Assembly: GCA_026874595.1 (NCBI GenBank)
Contig: CM049317.1
Span: forward strand, 10,700,382 to 10,764,381
DNA from: Sipunculus nudus
Taxonomy: Eukaryota > Annelida > Sipuncula > Golfingiida > Sipunculidae
Direction of reading: 5' to 3'
DNA: 64,000 nt
The notes beneath the pieces are model-generated. The model saw only the letters and a program-made list of their open reading frames with translations, had not been told where the DNA came from and did not search any database. The position numbers were made by a program, and so were the translations under genes. Below are positions 34,990 to 48,400 of the stretch, in pieces. How positions within the stretch are numbered: position 1 is the first letter of the stretch; each line of letters starts with the position of its first letter.

Positions 34990-35130
34990 TGTCAAGCCTG
35001 TTCAGGATCTTGAGGTGCCACGCCCACTTTCTTCATCCCAGCTTCCGAAGGATGGCTCAGAGGGTCTGGGCGATAATCGGACGATTTATGCGTTATCCGT
35101 TTATTTCCTGTGTTTTCGCGTTTAATCATT
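34990..35130. promoter_or_regulatory. Candidate CpG-rich promoter patch
   Basis: About eight CpGs fall within 80 bp (35040-35125), plus a CCACGCCCAC GC-box-like motif at 35019, in otherwise CpG-poor DNA between the two genes. It could be the promoter of the leftward CUB/LDLa gene. The short plus-strand ORF across it has no recognisable product. Confidence 0.25.
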
Positions 35131-36393
35131 CAAATGCAATCTTATAATGGATATATGTGGAGCTCATTTGTCAGGTGTGATCCTGGTTTTTTGAATATTT
35201 ACATGCAGGTTGTCTATGATACAGTAAACAAGCTGCCTATCACAGAAAATCTGATAACCTCAGACTTTTCAGTAACACCGTAAATTAATCGAACTGTATC
35301 AGATCATTCCATACCCAGGCCAGCTGATCAGCCCAACGCGTGTTGGAATGTTATCATCCACACAGATCTCCAAAATGAATTTACGCTGGGGGTAGGGTGG
35401 ATGGGGTGGAGGGGATGAGAGATTTACATCCTCTTTACGGAAAATCACCCTCGTTTGTACTATACTCAATATTTTACGGTGAAACAATCAGTTAATTCCC
35501 ATAGCACAAAAATGTTATGAATGTTTCATAAATATTTTTAAAGATAGAACTAATTAATATTCCAGTGGTTTGTAAAAAAAAAAATTTTAAAACCTTTTAT
35601 AAATGTTCAACGGAATGTTTAAAATTTTTCTCTCCTCTTGTAATTTGTCAAATCATACTTTTTTCAATTTCATATATGTGTGCACGTACGTACGTGTTAC
35701 ATTTTTAAAATGGAAACACTTAATTTTGGGATAAAAATCAAAGAAAATAGAAATAGAAGTACATGTAGAAATAGAAATAGAAATTTATATAAATCTAATA
35801 CACATAATGTTTTTAAAAAAAAGTAATTCAGATATTTTGATAATTTATATTAGTTTTTTTTAACATCATCTCATATTACATTTCATTCACCGTTTCGAAT
35901 CTGTAATGATTTTTTTATCCTTGATAGGTTTTGGATATGTTTCTTAAGTTTTTTTTAATTATTCTGTTGAAACATGGGTCCAAGATTTATTGATAATATT
36001 TGATACATGTTTCATGCAATGTGGGTTGTGGACCTTTTTCAGGCTAGCAATCTTATTCATCCCCCCCCCCCCCCCAAAAAAAAGAGAAAAAAAAATCCTG
36101 GATTCGCCCCTATTCGTCAAATTGTATATACGCGTAGAGCAACTCGTATATAACATTTGTAGAAACAATTAATAAAAGAATTTCCTTTTGGTAAATCAGT
36201 ATCTGATGTAAACTTATTGTTTCATATATATAAATGTTAGCGCAGGTTAATGGTGGCAATACTATGAATCAAGTTTGAATATGGGTTACAATGTTACACA
36301 CACACACAAACACATATATATAAATAAATATATAAAAATATACTAGTATATCATGAACAATTGAGACACTTTTTTTTTACAAAAGTGAAGAAC

Positions 36394-36603
36394 AGTGGCA
36401 GATCCGAAGGGGGGGGGGGGGGTCCAAACCCTTGATCTCCTTTTGAGGCGTAACAACCTCTTTCTCAGGGTTTTAAGCAATTTTTCTGGCCTTGACCCTA
36501 TGGAGCCCGTTCTGGATTAAGGAACCTTTTTTAAGGTTCTCTTAATAGTCTTTTTGATTGCATGGACCCTCGATCCCCTTTTAAAAATCCTGGATCCGCC
36601 CAT
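36394..36603. mobile_element. Short MITE with GGATCCGCC-type ends
   Basis: Left end CAGTGGCAGATCCGAAGGGG and right end CCTGGATCCGCCCATG form imperfect terminal inverted repeats. GAAGAA flanks each side. A G-run (36410-36422) follows the left TIR. A fragment with the same TCCTGGATTCGCCCC end is at 36096-36112. Confidence 0.55.
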
Positions 36604-37017
36604 GAAGAATTACATGAAAGATTTCAATCTGTATATGTAACACTTTTATTTAAAAAGGAACTTACATATGATAATTAGAAAAAAATTCTTAATATAATGT
36701 AATGTGGAACAAATACTTTGAGTTTTTTGTTTGTTTTTACATTGTTTTGCGCAGTTTTGCGATAATATGCGTAGTTTCGGTACATATATATAATTGGTGC
36801 ATGGGTTTTACTGACTAGTGCCTATCAGATGTCATTTTCAAATTCATTCACTATATAATAGTAAATTAATCGGAGTATTCATCAATATTTCAGCCAAACA
36901 TCAATTCTATCGTTTTGGATACACATGCAGGCACCTTTTATCTTAATTTCTAAAAAAATATAATTTGAAAACTTATATAATTTATTTAATTCAGAGTGGT
37001 GCACATATGTATAGGAT

Positions 37018-37086
<69 letters not shown>

Positions 37087-37339
37087 TCAATGTCTATATT
37101 CTTTAAACTTAATTAAACCTGAATTTTATATTTTTTACAAAAAATAATGGACAAGCTTTAAGATTTTGCAGAGGAATAATTGTGGTTTGAGCTTGAATGT
37201 GTGTGTGTGTGTACGTGTGTGTGTGTGCGTATGTATGTATAGGAGAGAGAGAGAGAGAGAGAAACGTACAGACAACAGACACATTTTTGTACGGTTTGGG
37301 TAATGTACGGGTTTGATTTCATCTGTAGTAATTTGTTCC

Positions 37340-37935
37340 TGTATTTTTTACCGGAAGAGTGTAAAAACTACCTCTAACGTAGGAGAAGTTGACCGGTTCA
37401 CAGGTGCGCCAAAATACCTGTATTGTTGTCAAATTTGACGAAATGTGTCGCCCTGTAGTCACTTTGATAACCCAAAGCTGTGTCTCAATGTTAACTTCAC
37501 AAATTGCTTAGTATATCGCCAAGATTTACAAGCTTGTTACTATGATTACGCGCTTTCATTCATGGTGACAAACGTGATGTTTTCATTCAGGTTCAGGGGC
37601 CCACTAGCGTTATTCACTGTGTTACTGTTACCGTCCTCACTGACAGCCTGTTCCCTCAGTACAGAAGGCAACATTTGCTCTTAAACTTTTTAAGTGTACG
37701 AATTTAACGTTCATGTGTAAAGTGTTTAGCCCTATCACCCTTCATCATTTCAGGTGAAACACAGACCCATGAATTCTATGCACTGTTGTACACTTGTTTC
37801 ATTACCCAGTACTTACATTGGTACATACTAATTAATTAAAGCCTAAAGGCATTAGGGTAGAAACATATGTCAGACGACCCTCCATGATTGACAGAAGATT
37901 ACAGTTATTTCTGAATTACAGACAGACTGCATGGT
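37340..37935 (+). promoter_or_regulatory. Candidate promoter and 5'UTR exon of ATXN7L3
   Basis: An ETS-like site (ACCGGAAG, 37351-37358) and a higher CpG content precede a strong donor-like GCATG|GTAAGA at 37932/37933, which could splice to the acceptor at 39355. It has no TATA box. This is inference from motifs; transcript data are needed to confirm it. Confidence 0.25.
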
Positions 37936-39355
37936 AAGACGTGGTATGCTCCTGTGTACTGGTTATTTTGAAAACTTTGCATATGTTATTTTAGTTTTAG
38001 AAGTACATAATCATTTGTATTATATGGGTATTGTCACGTGCTATTTAGATCAGTTTTGCTAACCACGAACTTGTCCCAGCAAAACCATCCTGGCACACAA
38101 TGTTAATATCTCCAGTTTACCTGTTCAAACATTGTAACATGTTTCTGTGTGAGTGTGTGTGATCCACTAACTGATCCAAATATGTCTGTTTACCATAACA
38201 AAACTGAGTGACCAGGGGACAAATCTTGTGCATGTACAACAACTCCAAAACAAGGAGAAGAAAGAAGGAAGTAGAAACAAGTAACACCAGATTTGAACTT
38301 TAAACATCTTGATTTATAAAAGAAGTTGGCATGCCAGTATGTGCAAGCATAGTTTTACTTATGTATAGGAGAAAGCAAATGGTTTTGGAACTAAATATAG
38401 GCAGATATATAATACTGTAAAAGCAGAAAACACTATATACTCCATGTATAATTATCATACACGGGATGTGAATAGGTCCCCATAAATTGGAACAAATCAG
38501 AATGAAGTGTCTTTGGATGAGACAAACAGATACCAGTAATGTAGTCGAGCCCACACCATCCAAGTCCAGCCCCCCCCCCCCCCTGTCCAAGTCCTCCCCC
38601 AAGTTTTATTCCAAATCTACCAGCCTCATTAAGCCTGAGTCACATGAAACCCAAGTTCCTTACTGATCTCATTATTGAATAAAATTGAAACAGGAAATTT
38701 GAGATAATCATGTGTATTTTCTGTGAATAAATACACACCCTTGATTGTTTACTTGAATGTTTAATAAGTTTATCTCTTGATGCAGAGCTAATGCTTGGTA
38801 ATGTATTGCCTTTTTTTGTGATATTCTGTTCATATTTCAAATATGTATATAAATCTTCATAGTACTTGAAAGAGATTTTCTTCTCTACTAGACTTGAAAT
38901 GGACATGGCCTGATTTCTTTAGTTCTTACCTCAAAGTACAAGTCCAAGTCCGGAACCCCCAAGTCTGTGTCTTACATCACTGGTAGATACAAACTCTTAT
39001 AATTTATTCTGATTGTGAGGTTTTAGTAGCATGGTCTCATAAGTAGAGAATTTCTTCCTGACTTTTTCTTGGAGATGACTAATCTGTTCAGATACCAATA
39101 TTTCTAATGCAGCTTAAAAACCTTCATTAATCTATGTACCATGAATAATATCTATGCGCTAAAGATTAGTTAAACAATAAGTTAGAAATATTGGAAAACT
39201 GCCAGTGATAATCTGATTATTTACTGGTATTGATAGAGTAAAAATTGCAGTGTAGGCTTCATTGATTTCTCTGTTCAATATATATATATATATATATATT
39301 TCATGCTCTTGATGAATGTACAGAAAAAAATGTAACTTTTATCTTGTTTTTTCAG

Positions 39356-39462
39356 TGATGTAGGTTTCATGAGAAGACTGCAAGATGCTCTCAGAATTTG
39401 AGCAGCTACTAGATATGGTGGAGAACATGGAGGAGCCAGCAGAAGATGATCCTGACTGTCAG
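39356..39462 (+). CDS. ATXN7L3: ATXN7L3 exon with start codon
   Basis: The acceptor GTTTTTTCAG ends at 39355, so 39356-39384 is 5'UTR and an upstream non-coding exon exists. ATG at 39385 gives [18 protein letters not shown] and an acidic end (DDPDCQ). The donor CAG|GTGTGT is in phase 0. The sequence is not conserved with vertebrates beyond being an acidic amphipathic stretch. Confidence 0.75.
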
Positions 39463-42400
39463 GTGTGTCTTTGTGTTATTAAAATTAGGTCACAGCAACC
39501 CATTTTTCTCTCTGATAACCAGATAAAGTGAAGATCAAAAGGAACCTCAAGAAGGTACAGGGACATATCAAACAGCTTTTATATTGGCTGCTTGCCAATA
39601 TGACCATGTCGGCCATAAACTGCCAGGAAAGCCCAGCATACACCTCATGACCGGACTCAACCTCGCAACCCCACTCAACTCAGGCTGACTGAACAGATTT
39701 CCTCAAGTTTTCTAGTTTCCCCCATTTTATGACCCTGAGACTGATGACGGTACATACAAATCAACAAATAATGGAGACAAGCTAGTGTCATAAAAGTGAA
39801 ATCATTGATATATGTATGGGCCAATTCTGGTTGAGTCGTGTCTTTGTCAGGCATACACACTGCGATGCGACTCAACTCACTAAACAATTTTTAATCTGTT
39901 GATAGGGGTTGAGTTGCAGGTGATTTCAGTCCCCAGCTCAAGTGAGTCACAAACTGGCACTGGCTTTTTCTAGTCATCCATATTGGTCAGCCATTTCATC
40001 TGCCTGGCTCCCTCATTGCTGGAAGCACATAAACCTTTTGGTAAAATAAAAACCTCTGAGACCCTTGAAATGATCTCTTTGAAATCCAGCATGGTTATTG
40101 GTTCACATGTGAACATTTGCCTAACAAAGATTGGTGGCCCCACCTGCAGTCCTTTTGTCCTGATGATAATAGCCTGTATCTCAGGATTGTTTCAATGTAT
40201 TGGGCTGAAATTGTGCATGTCCATGGATCTTGGATACCTCCATTCAGTAAGAGGTATCCAAGATCTAAGGACATGCACAATTTCAGCCCATGGCATCCAT
40301 CAATGTGTTTCCATCTGTTCATCTCAAGTGATAATAGCCCAGGCCTGCCAAACAATTTTTTATAAAAAGTAACTCTCTTTTTTTTTAAGTTTACTGAAAA
40401 TTACACTTATTACTCATTTTTTCACTCTTTTTTTCTGCAGCACTCTTTTTTTGCTCTTTTTTTTCAGGGAAAAACTTTCTATATATAGTATATACTAACA
40501 GTCCAGTAGGACAAGAATGGGACACTTCACAATTTTGGTGTGTGCAAATGTCCAGCATGTGTCATAATGTGTGGAAAATCCTCTGATCTTCATGCAGTGG
40601 GATGTGCAATATATGTTTCTGACTTTGGGAATGATATATATATACAAATACTTTGTGTGCATAGCACATCTTTATTCAGTTTGTGATGAAAATAAATGGG
40701 GAATTGACGCTAATTTTTCTCTATATATACACTTTATTTAAATGAAGGCTTCTCATTTTTACCAGGGCACTTGGCTCTTTTTTTTCAGTCATTTACCTGT
40801 GGCAGGCCTGTAGCCCATATTGCAGTATTGCTTCAATGTACTTGGCATGTTATAGTTATGTACATTATGTAAGTTATGTATGGTAAATTGTGAAAATGAA
40901 ACTCTCATGAAACACAGAAGGAGTTAACATTGCGAAAATTTAATATAGTGAATGAAAACTTATGAAGTCAACAGAGAAGTGTATAGGGAAGATTTTCTGT
41001 TTTAGGGAGCCCACAGTGACGTTATGTATGAGATCATAGATGAAGTCACGTTGGGTTTGTGTTTCGAGATTCATCGCTCATGCAAGTTGGGGTCTGCTTT
41101 CCTGGATGAGACAGATTCTGAGTAAGTGGCAGTGATCTGTGTCTAAGTATATAGTTTTTATGTTTATATCTTAATTTTGTCATTGCTATAAATAGTCAAA
41201 TTATTCCCCCCCGCCCAACCCCCTCAGAAATCACCCCCCCCCCCCCCAGCTTACAATTAATTGTGGCACAGAAAATTTGTGATTCATAGAAAAGTCAAGT
41301 AGTGTCGAGTGAGTCTCCAACTATTTTTAGCTTTCCTTGATGACATACTATGTTTGGACTGCTTGGTATGTTACATTACAGATACAGATACATATAGATC
41401 ATTGTATCGCCAGACAAAATGGTTTAGGCATGGTTGCGCCGTCTCGCACTGCTGCTGCAACAGAGATTTCATTTGGATGCAATAACTCAAAAAATATTTC
41501 ACGGGTCTTTACCAAACTTGACGTGCATAGATATGGGTGAGAGGATGAAGCCTGATTAAAAATAGAGTCATGACCTTTAATAGGTGAGTGACCTTCACCT
41601 TAAATAGGTCCATTATGGGGGGAAATCACACAAATTCTTAAATATCTCAAGAAATCCTGCATGGAATGATCCAAAAATCAATTTGAACAAAGATCTTGAA
41701 TAGGGTTGTCATGTACCAGAAACTGGTGGCACCACTGAGTATCCATTTCTTGTTTTCGTGAGGTTTGATACCCCTTTCATTGCCACTTTACAGTACTATG
41801 AGCAGTATAATTCAAATACTAATGGACAGATTTCTTTCATATTATGCATATACATAGACATGGGTTATGCTGTATTTTAAAATTGGGGTCATGACCTTTC
41901 CTATGAGAGTGGCCTTTACCTTGAACATTGCCATATATGGTGAAAATCACATATAATCATTAATATCTCAATAAGGGATGTATGGATTAGTCCAAAAAAA
42001 ATTGACTGAAGATCTTGAATAGCTTTGTCTTTTGTGAAAGACAGGTGGCGCCACCTTTTGTCTTTCTCTTATTTTTGTGCCTTTTAATACCCTATCATAG
42101 CCACTTGACAGTACTGTGAACATTAAAAGTCTAAAACTTATTGACAGATTGAGCTGAAATTGTGCATGTACATTGATCTTGGATACCTCCATCTTGTGTT
42201 CAAGACTGGTGACGTCATCTGCAGTCGTTTGCCATGGCAACCATCTTTGGGTGAAAATTGCTCTTATCTCCGGAGTGGTTCAAGGCATTGGTCTGAAATT
42301 TTACATGTTCATCCATCTTTGAAAGTTTTCTCGTAAACCAGACAGGTGGAGCCACCTACCTTTTGAGTTTTTGTAGAATAAATTAATGCCCTTTTCTGAG

Positions 42401-45400
42401 GAGTGATTTGCCCTATTGGCCTGAGATTGTGCCTATCAGTAGATCTTGCACTCCTCCATCTTTTACTCAAGACTGGTGGCGCCATCTGCAATCATTTTGC
42501 TGTGAGTTAATCTGTTCTTTTGTGCCTGCATTGCAGTTGAAAGTGATGAGTGAATTCACACTAATATCAGGAAATAATTTTTCACTGTATAAATCAGAGC
42601 TAAATACACATTCATTTATATATAAGTAAACTGACTAATTTATATTATGTGTCTTGATTTGCTATCAACTAATCTTTGAAAACCTGTTTTGCATTCTTTA
42701 AAACAAATCTTTTTAACTTGTAAAGGTTCATGTTTGTTTATTTTTATTTTAGATCTCAGAAGCAATATGGTATGTATCTAGTCAGATTAAAAAAATATTA
42801 TTTGATCTCCCTTTTTTTAATTCAGGGATTCTGTATTCCACTCCTTATAATATAACTATCAACTTGTGCAGGTAAAATTTGCCATGTTGAAATTCATGAA
42901 AAATTGTTTCTAAATCCATTTATATTTTTGTAAACTCAGATGGTTATAAATGTCTGTATTATTTTATGAAATAATAGATAGGTTTGATGTGCCTCACCCA
43001 GTTCACTTTTAATGACCCCTGTGATAGTTTCCTGTGTTTTGGAGACAACTTTCCCAAGAGATAATGTGAATATAGCATATAAAAACTTTCCTATTGGTGA
43101 AGCAGTAGAATATCTGACTTGTATGTCACAGGTTGTGGCTTTGCCTTTTATGAGTGGCCTTTTTCTGTTTTTACATGTTATTTATTTTCTTAATCTTCCT
43201 CTCTCCTTTAATTTTATTGAAGAACATACTGGTGTGTATAAAGGTATTCACTTTTGATTGACAGTTAGATGTTTATTTATATACATTTATTTGCTGTAAA
43301 ACCCTTGCTGTAATCATGCTGCTTCAGAAATTACTGCTTCAGAAATTGTGGATGAGAAAGGACTTGATGTTTTTGGTCAAGTACCTGCCAAGAAACAAAT
43401 GGAGTGCGTATGTCCGAACTGTCAGCGAAATCTTGCTGCATCACGATTTGCACCTCATCTAGAAAAATGCATGGGTATGGGACGCAATAGTTCTCGTATT
43501 GCAAGCCGAAGGTAGGCTTCTTTATATTTAAGTTAGGAACAAGAAGTGAGAATTTATATGTTTGACAGCAATGTTCAGTAAAACCTTGCCCAAAAACCAC
43601 CTCAGTTTAGTGACCACCTCAGAACAAAGACCACTTTACGTGTCCTGATTCTTTTTCGCTCTTTATTTAAAACCTTGCTTAGACTACCACCTCACATACG
43701 CCACCTCTTTGTCAAAGTCTGGTGGTGGCCAAAGTTTTACTGTATATATGAAAGCAATATGTTGATATATCTATCAATGCAAGAGAACCAATTATTAATG
43801 ACTCTTAAAAAGAACTCTTACAACCCATACAGACACCAGTGGCTTGAAAAAAAAATCAGTAAACAAAATTATGGTAAGTACATGTCAATAATCTAGTACA
43901 ACATTAAGTTTAGTTTTTGTATGTTATTCCTTGTCTGTTTCGCATTGATGAAATTGCAACAGAAGGATTTTGAGGGGCCCAATCACCTATATTGCATATT
44001 GAATTTAAATGAAAATAGCTTCTTCCCTCTAAAATAATTTTGTAACTGCCAAAATATAGCCCTGAAACCCTTTGCTTATTCCTGTAAATGAGTGTTACAA
44101 ACAGTAGACCAGGCGTGATCTCAGGTGTTAACATAACACAGCATGTGCATCGCCCAGGCCTCATCATGAGTCAGTCAGGAGATGCCTGTTAACATGTTTC
44201 CACTGGCTGAAACACTGCCCGTTGTGGCTCACAATCAGACCTCTGGTCAAGTGGCCTTGTTTTGGTCAACAGAAATGTGGACTGTGTTGCCAACTTGCAG
44301 AGTCTAGTTAAGGTGTTAAACAGCTGTATACGAGGTACTGAGACTGTGTGCTTGGATGGTTTTGCTGGGAAACGTTAGGCCAGACTTTTTTAATTCTTTG
44401 GTTGACGAACATGATTGACAAAGGTGATAGGTAGGAGGTAGGAAAAAAAAAAAATTGGAACAAACCTGGATACTGGTGTTCGTGAATCCTGTATTTTACA
44501 GTTGGGTTATAAAATTCATATTTGAATGGCTCTATATAAACCTGTATAAAATATATAAAATAATATATAAAAATTATAATATTATCATCATCCTCTTGAT
44601 TTTTCCACATGAATCTTGCGTGTGTCATGTTATTTCAAGCCATTCAAATGCCATTAAGGTAAATTAATGACAAATAAAAGTTTAAACAGTAAAACTTATG
44701 ATTTCATACACACCTGAAATAAAAATTAAGTCACTGTCCCTGCCAAGTGAACTGCCTATTTTATAAAGTTTTACAAATTAAAGACCAGTCAAACACTTGT
44801 ACAAATACAAATTAATATATAATTTGTCAGATATGCAAGGAGAAAACTAAATATTCACTGCTAGCATGATAGACTGCAGTTTTTATTTTTCAGTCGTGAA
44901 TGACAATAACAATGACAACATGCGACTTGCAGCTATTCGCCTATTGAGTATTGTTTATCAAATGTCAACAACATGGAACTAGTTGTTTGATTCATGACCA
45001 TGACCTTTCCTTTTCGGTGTTACGCATGTTTGACAGTCCTTTGAATATACAACCACTGCTAATAAAGTGAGGTCTCCATTGGATATCACATTGAATTATT
45101 CAACTATTTTAAAATTTTAAAAAGTATTAATAACCTAATTAATTCATCTGCATTTCTTACCACGGCCGTGACAGTATGTACCGTCACTTGGCCACTGTCA
45201 GTCCGGAATTGCTTTTCGGCATCCATACACATCAAAGCTTCCATCACATCCGTTTTGAACAATTAAATGAAACCTTTCAAAGTTTCTGCATTTTAAATGG
45301 CTTCTATTTCAGTTTGCTTTTGTTTTGACTATAAAAATATCCGCAAAGCCAACGCTTCACATAATACCGCGCCACTAACACTACGGATAGTCGGAAATAC

Positions 45401-48400
45401 TGCAGAAACCCTCAGAATTCCTGGAGTTTTCAAAGAGTACATGACGACCTCATGCAGTATATAATTTCATCTGTTCAGTAATTTTGAATTTCTTTTAAGC
45501 GTTACAAGACTACGTTTTTCAGTTTTGACAAGTTATAATATTTTTAAAGAGTAAACTTGTGAAACTTGGCCAATTTGCAGTAATAAATAGCGTCTGACTT
45601 AGAGTGCAATAATTAGTCTTAAGAAGTAAATTTGTTTGTATATCCAGCAAGTTATTAACAGTGGCACGCTGGTAAAGCTGCTATGCAACCAAACTAATTG
45701 TATCCGCCAAAACAGAGTTTTGCGGATACTATGTTTTCAGCTGGACGCCGCTGCCGCCGCCGCCGCGTAGGTGTCCGGAGAACTCCTCAGTAACCGCTGG
45801 GCGGAATTTTCCGAAACCCGGGATTATGTTCGGGTCACATGTGAACTTCTGCGCCCCGATTTTGTTTTGACCTCTGACCTTTCCTTTGCGCTCTGCGTCC
45901 GTTTGTGCGTCTGTTTCCTTACATAAACCCACATATCTCGGGAACCGTTTGACCGATCAGGAAAATTTTTTTGCACAAATGTAGCCCTCGGAGAGCTTTA
46001 TAACATACACCAAAAATGGTGGCGCCACCTGCAACCATGTTTGCACAGTGTCCATCTGTTCGTCTGCCTTGGGTTAAAATCACTCATATCTCTGCAGTGA
46101 CTTGACTAATTCACCTGAAATTGGGCATGCGTAAACATCCTGGATAGCTTTTCTGATTTTATGACAAGTAGCGCCACCTACATTCACGTTTACGCTGCAG
46201 ACATCCAAGCTCATATCTCGGGAACCGTTTGACCGATCAGGAAAATTCTTTTGCACAAATGTAACCCTTGGAGAGCTTTATAACATACACCAAAAATGGT
46301 GGCGCCACCTGCAACCATGTTTGCACAGTGTCCATCTGTTCGTCTGCCTTGGGCTAAAATCACTCGTATCTCTGCAGTGACTTGACTAATTCACCTGAAA
46401 TTCGGCATGCGTATACATCCTGGATAGCTTTTCTGATTTTATGACAGGTGGCGCCACCTACATTCACGTTTACGCTGCAGACATCCAAGCTCATATCTTG
46501 GGAACCATTTGACCGATCAGGAAAAATCTTTTGCACAAATGTAGCCCTTGGAGAGCTTTATAACATACACCAAAAATGGTGGCGCTACCTGCAACCATGT
46601 TTGCACAGTGTCCATCTGTTTGTCTGCCTTTGGTTAAAATCACTCATATCTCTGCAGTGACTTGACTAATTCACCTGAAATTTGGCATGCGTATACATCC
46701 TGGATAGCTTTTCTGATTTTATGACAAGTAGCGCCACCTACATTCACGTTTACGCTGCAGACATCCAAGCTCATATCTCGGGAACCGTTTGACCGATCAG
46801 GAAAATCTTTTTGCACAAATGTAGCCCTTGGAGAGCTTTATAACATACACCGAAAATGGTGGCTTCACCTGCAACCATGTTTGCACAGTGTCCATCTGTT
46901 CGTCTGCCTTGGGTTAAAATCACTCATATCTCTGCAGTGATTTGACTAATTCACCTGAAATTCGGCATGCTTATACATCCTGGATAGCTTTTCTGATTTT
47001 ATGACAGGTGGCGCCACCTACAATCAAGTTTACGCTGCAGACATCCAAGCTCATATCTAGGGAACCGTTTGACCGATTGGGCCAAAATTTTGCATGTGTA
47101 TAAATCTCACATAGCTCTCTATCATGTGCAAAACTGGTGGCACAGCTCCCATCTGATTGTCTGCCATTGGATAAAATCACTCATATCTCGGCAGTGGTTT
47201 GACATATCTGCCTAAAATTTTGCAAGTTTATACATCCCCGACAGCTCTCTTGATTTTATGACAGGTGGCGCCACCTGCATTCTAGTTTATGCAGCAGATA
47301 TCCAAGCTCATATCTTGGGAACCGTTTGACCGATTGGGCCAAAGTTTTGCATGTGTATAGAGCTTTCTGGATTTTTTCGTAGGTAGCGCAACCTACATAC
47401 ACAATTTGGCTGCAGACATCCATGCTAATATGCAACACTTCACCCATTCCACTCTGATTTAGGCGGATACAAGTAGTCGCTTGTCGACTACCCGTATTCT
47501 AGTTTTCTTTTCTAATTCACATCTATCTATAACAAATATGTTTAACAAATATGACCTAAACGCTGGTTTGAAAATGTACTGTATTGCAGAAAACAAACTT
47601 TGAAAACTCTCCAAGAATTCTCAATTTCCCTGCTGAATCTTTTGACTACTTGATGGCCAATCAATTGCATTTATGGCCCAAGGATACCCTATTGTGATTG
47701 GCTTAAACCCTCCATCTGTCATTAAGAAAGTGGCCATATTAGCCAATCATAAGAGTTCTAACATTGAGGTGATCTAATACACACGGTCACTCATTTGTCA
47801 ACAACCGTGCTGGATTAGGCGACGCAATTTAAAAGGGGAAAAAGTCAAAATGCCAATTTTATTTTTTTTCTGAAATGAGGAAATCGGAGGTCGGAGGGTT
47901 TGTAAACCGAAAAATTAAAAAAGTCTGGCCTTAGTATGAAGCACAATTGAACTGATAGCGTGAAAGAATAGTCATAATATTGCTCCTGATTATGTCTCTT
48001 TAAGTAAAGTTGAACTATTGAGAAGTTTTATTCATTCATGATGATAACATGGTGTGGTGATAAAGTTAAATTAACAGATAGTTATATCAATAATTTTTTT
48101 AACATCATTTAAAACATCAATATTTTATTTAATTTGATCCCTGAATATGAGAATTAGCCCTGTAAACATTTTGTCAGATGGCTACCCTTAATTGCATCAC
48201 TATGTATTCAATGTCATAATAATCTACCAACAAGCACCATATATAAATCTAGAGAGTTAGAGGCATATAAAGAAGATGGCAAATTCTTGTGTTTAAAATG
48301 TATAAGAATAAACAGGTTTATTAATCAAGACTTGTGTCATTGTCTTATCAGGGGTGTTGTATTATTTTCAGGATTGCAAATACTGGGAAGAAAGAGAGTG

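Larger units (their letters stand above)
33800..37900. other. Intergenic region between the two divergent genes
   Basis: No coding exon recognised. Contents: (AT)n at 34422-34494 and 37020-37085, a CpG-richer patch at 34990-35130, poly-C at 36061-36075, a MITE-like segment at 36394-36603, CA/GT and GA repeats at 37199-37262 and an ETS-like CCGGAAG at 37352. The 5'UTR exons of both genes implied by the acceptors at 31672 and 39355 probably lie here. Confidence 0.6.

Noticed and set aside
34904-35125. 73-codon plus-strand ORF (MASTLMTKRD...)
   Set aside because: No homology recognised and no donor at its end; kept only as a CpG-rich candidate promoter patch.
45699-47502. CRISPR-like array of repeated units
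   Set aside because: Units are about 280 bp, contiguous and without unique spacers, in a eukaryotic intron.
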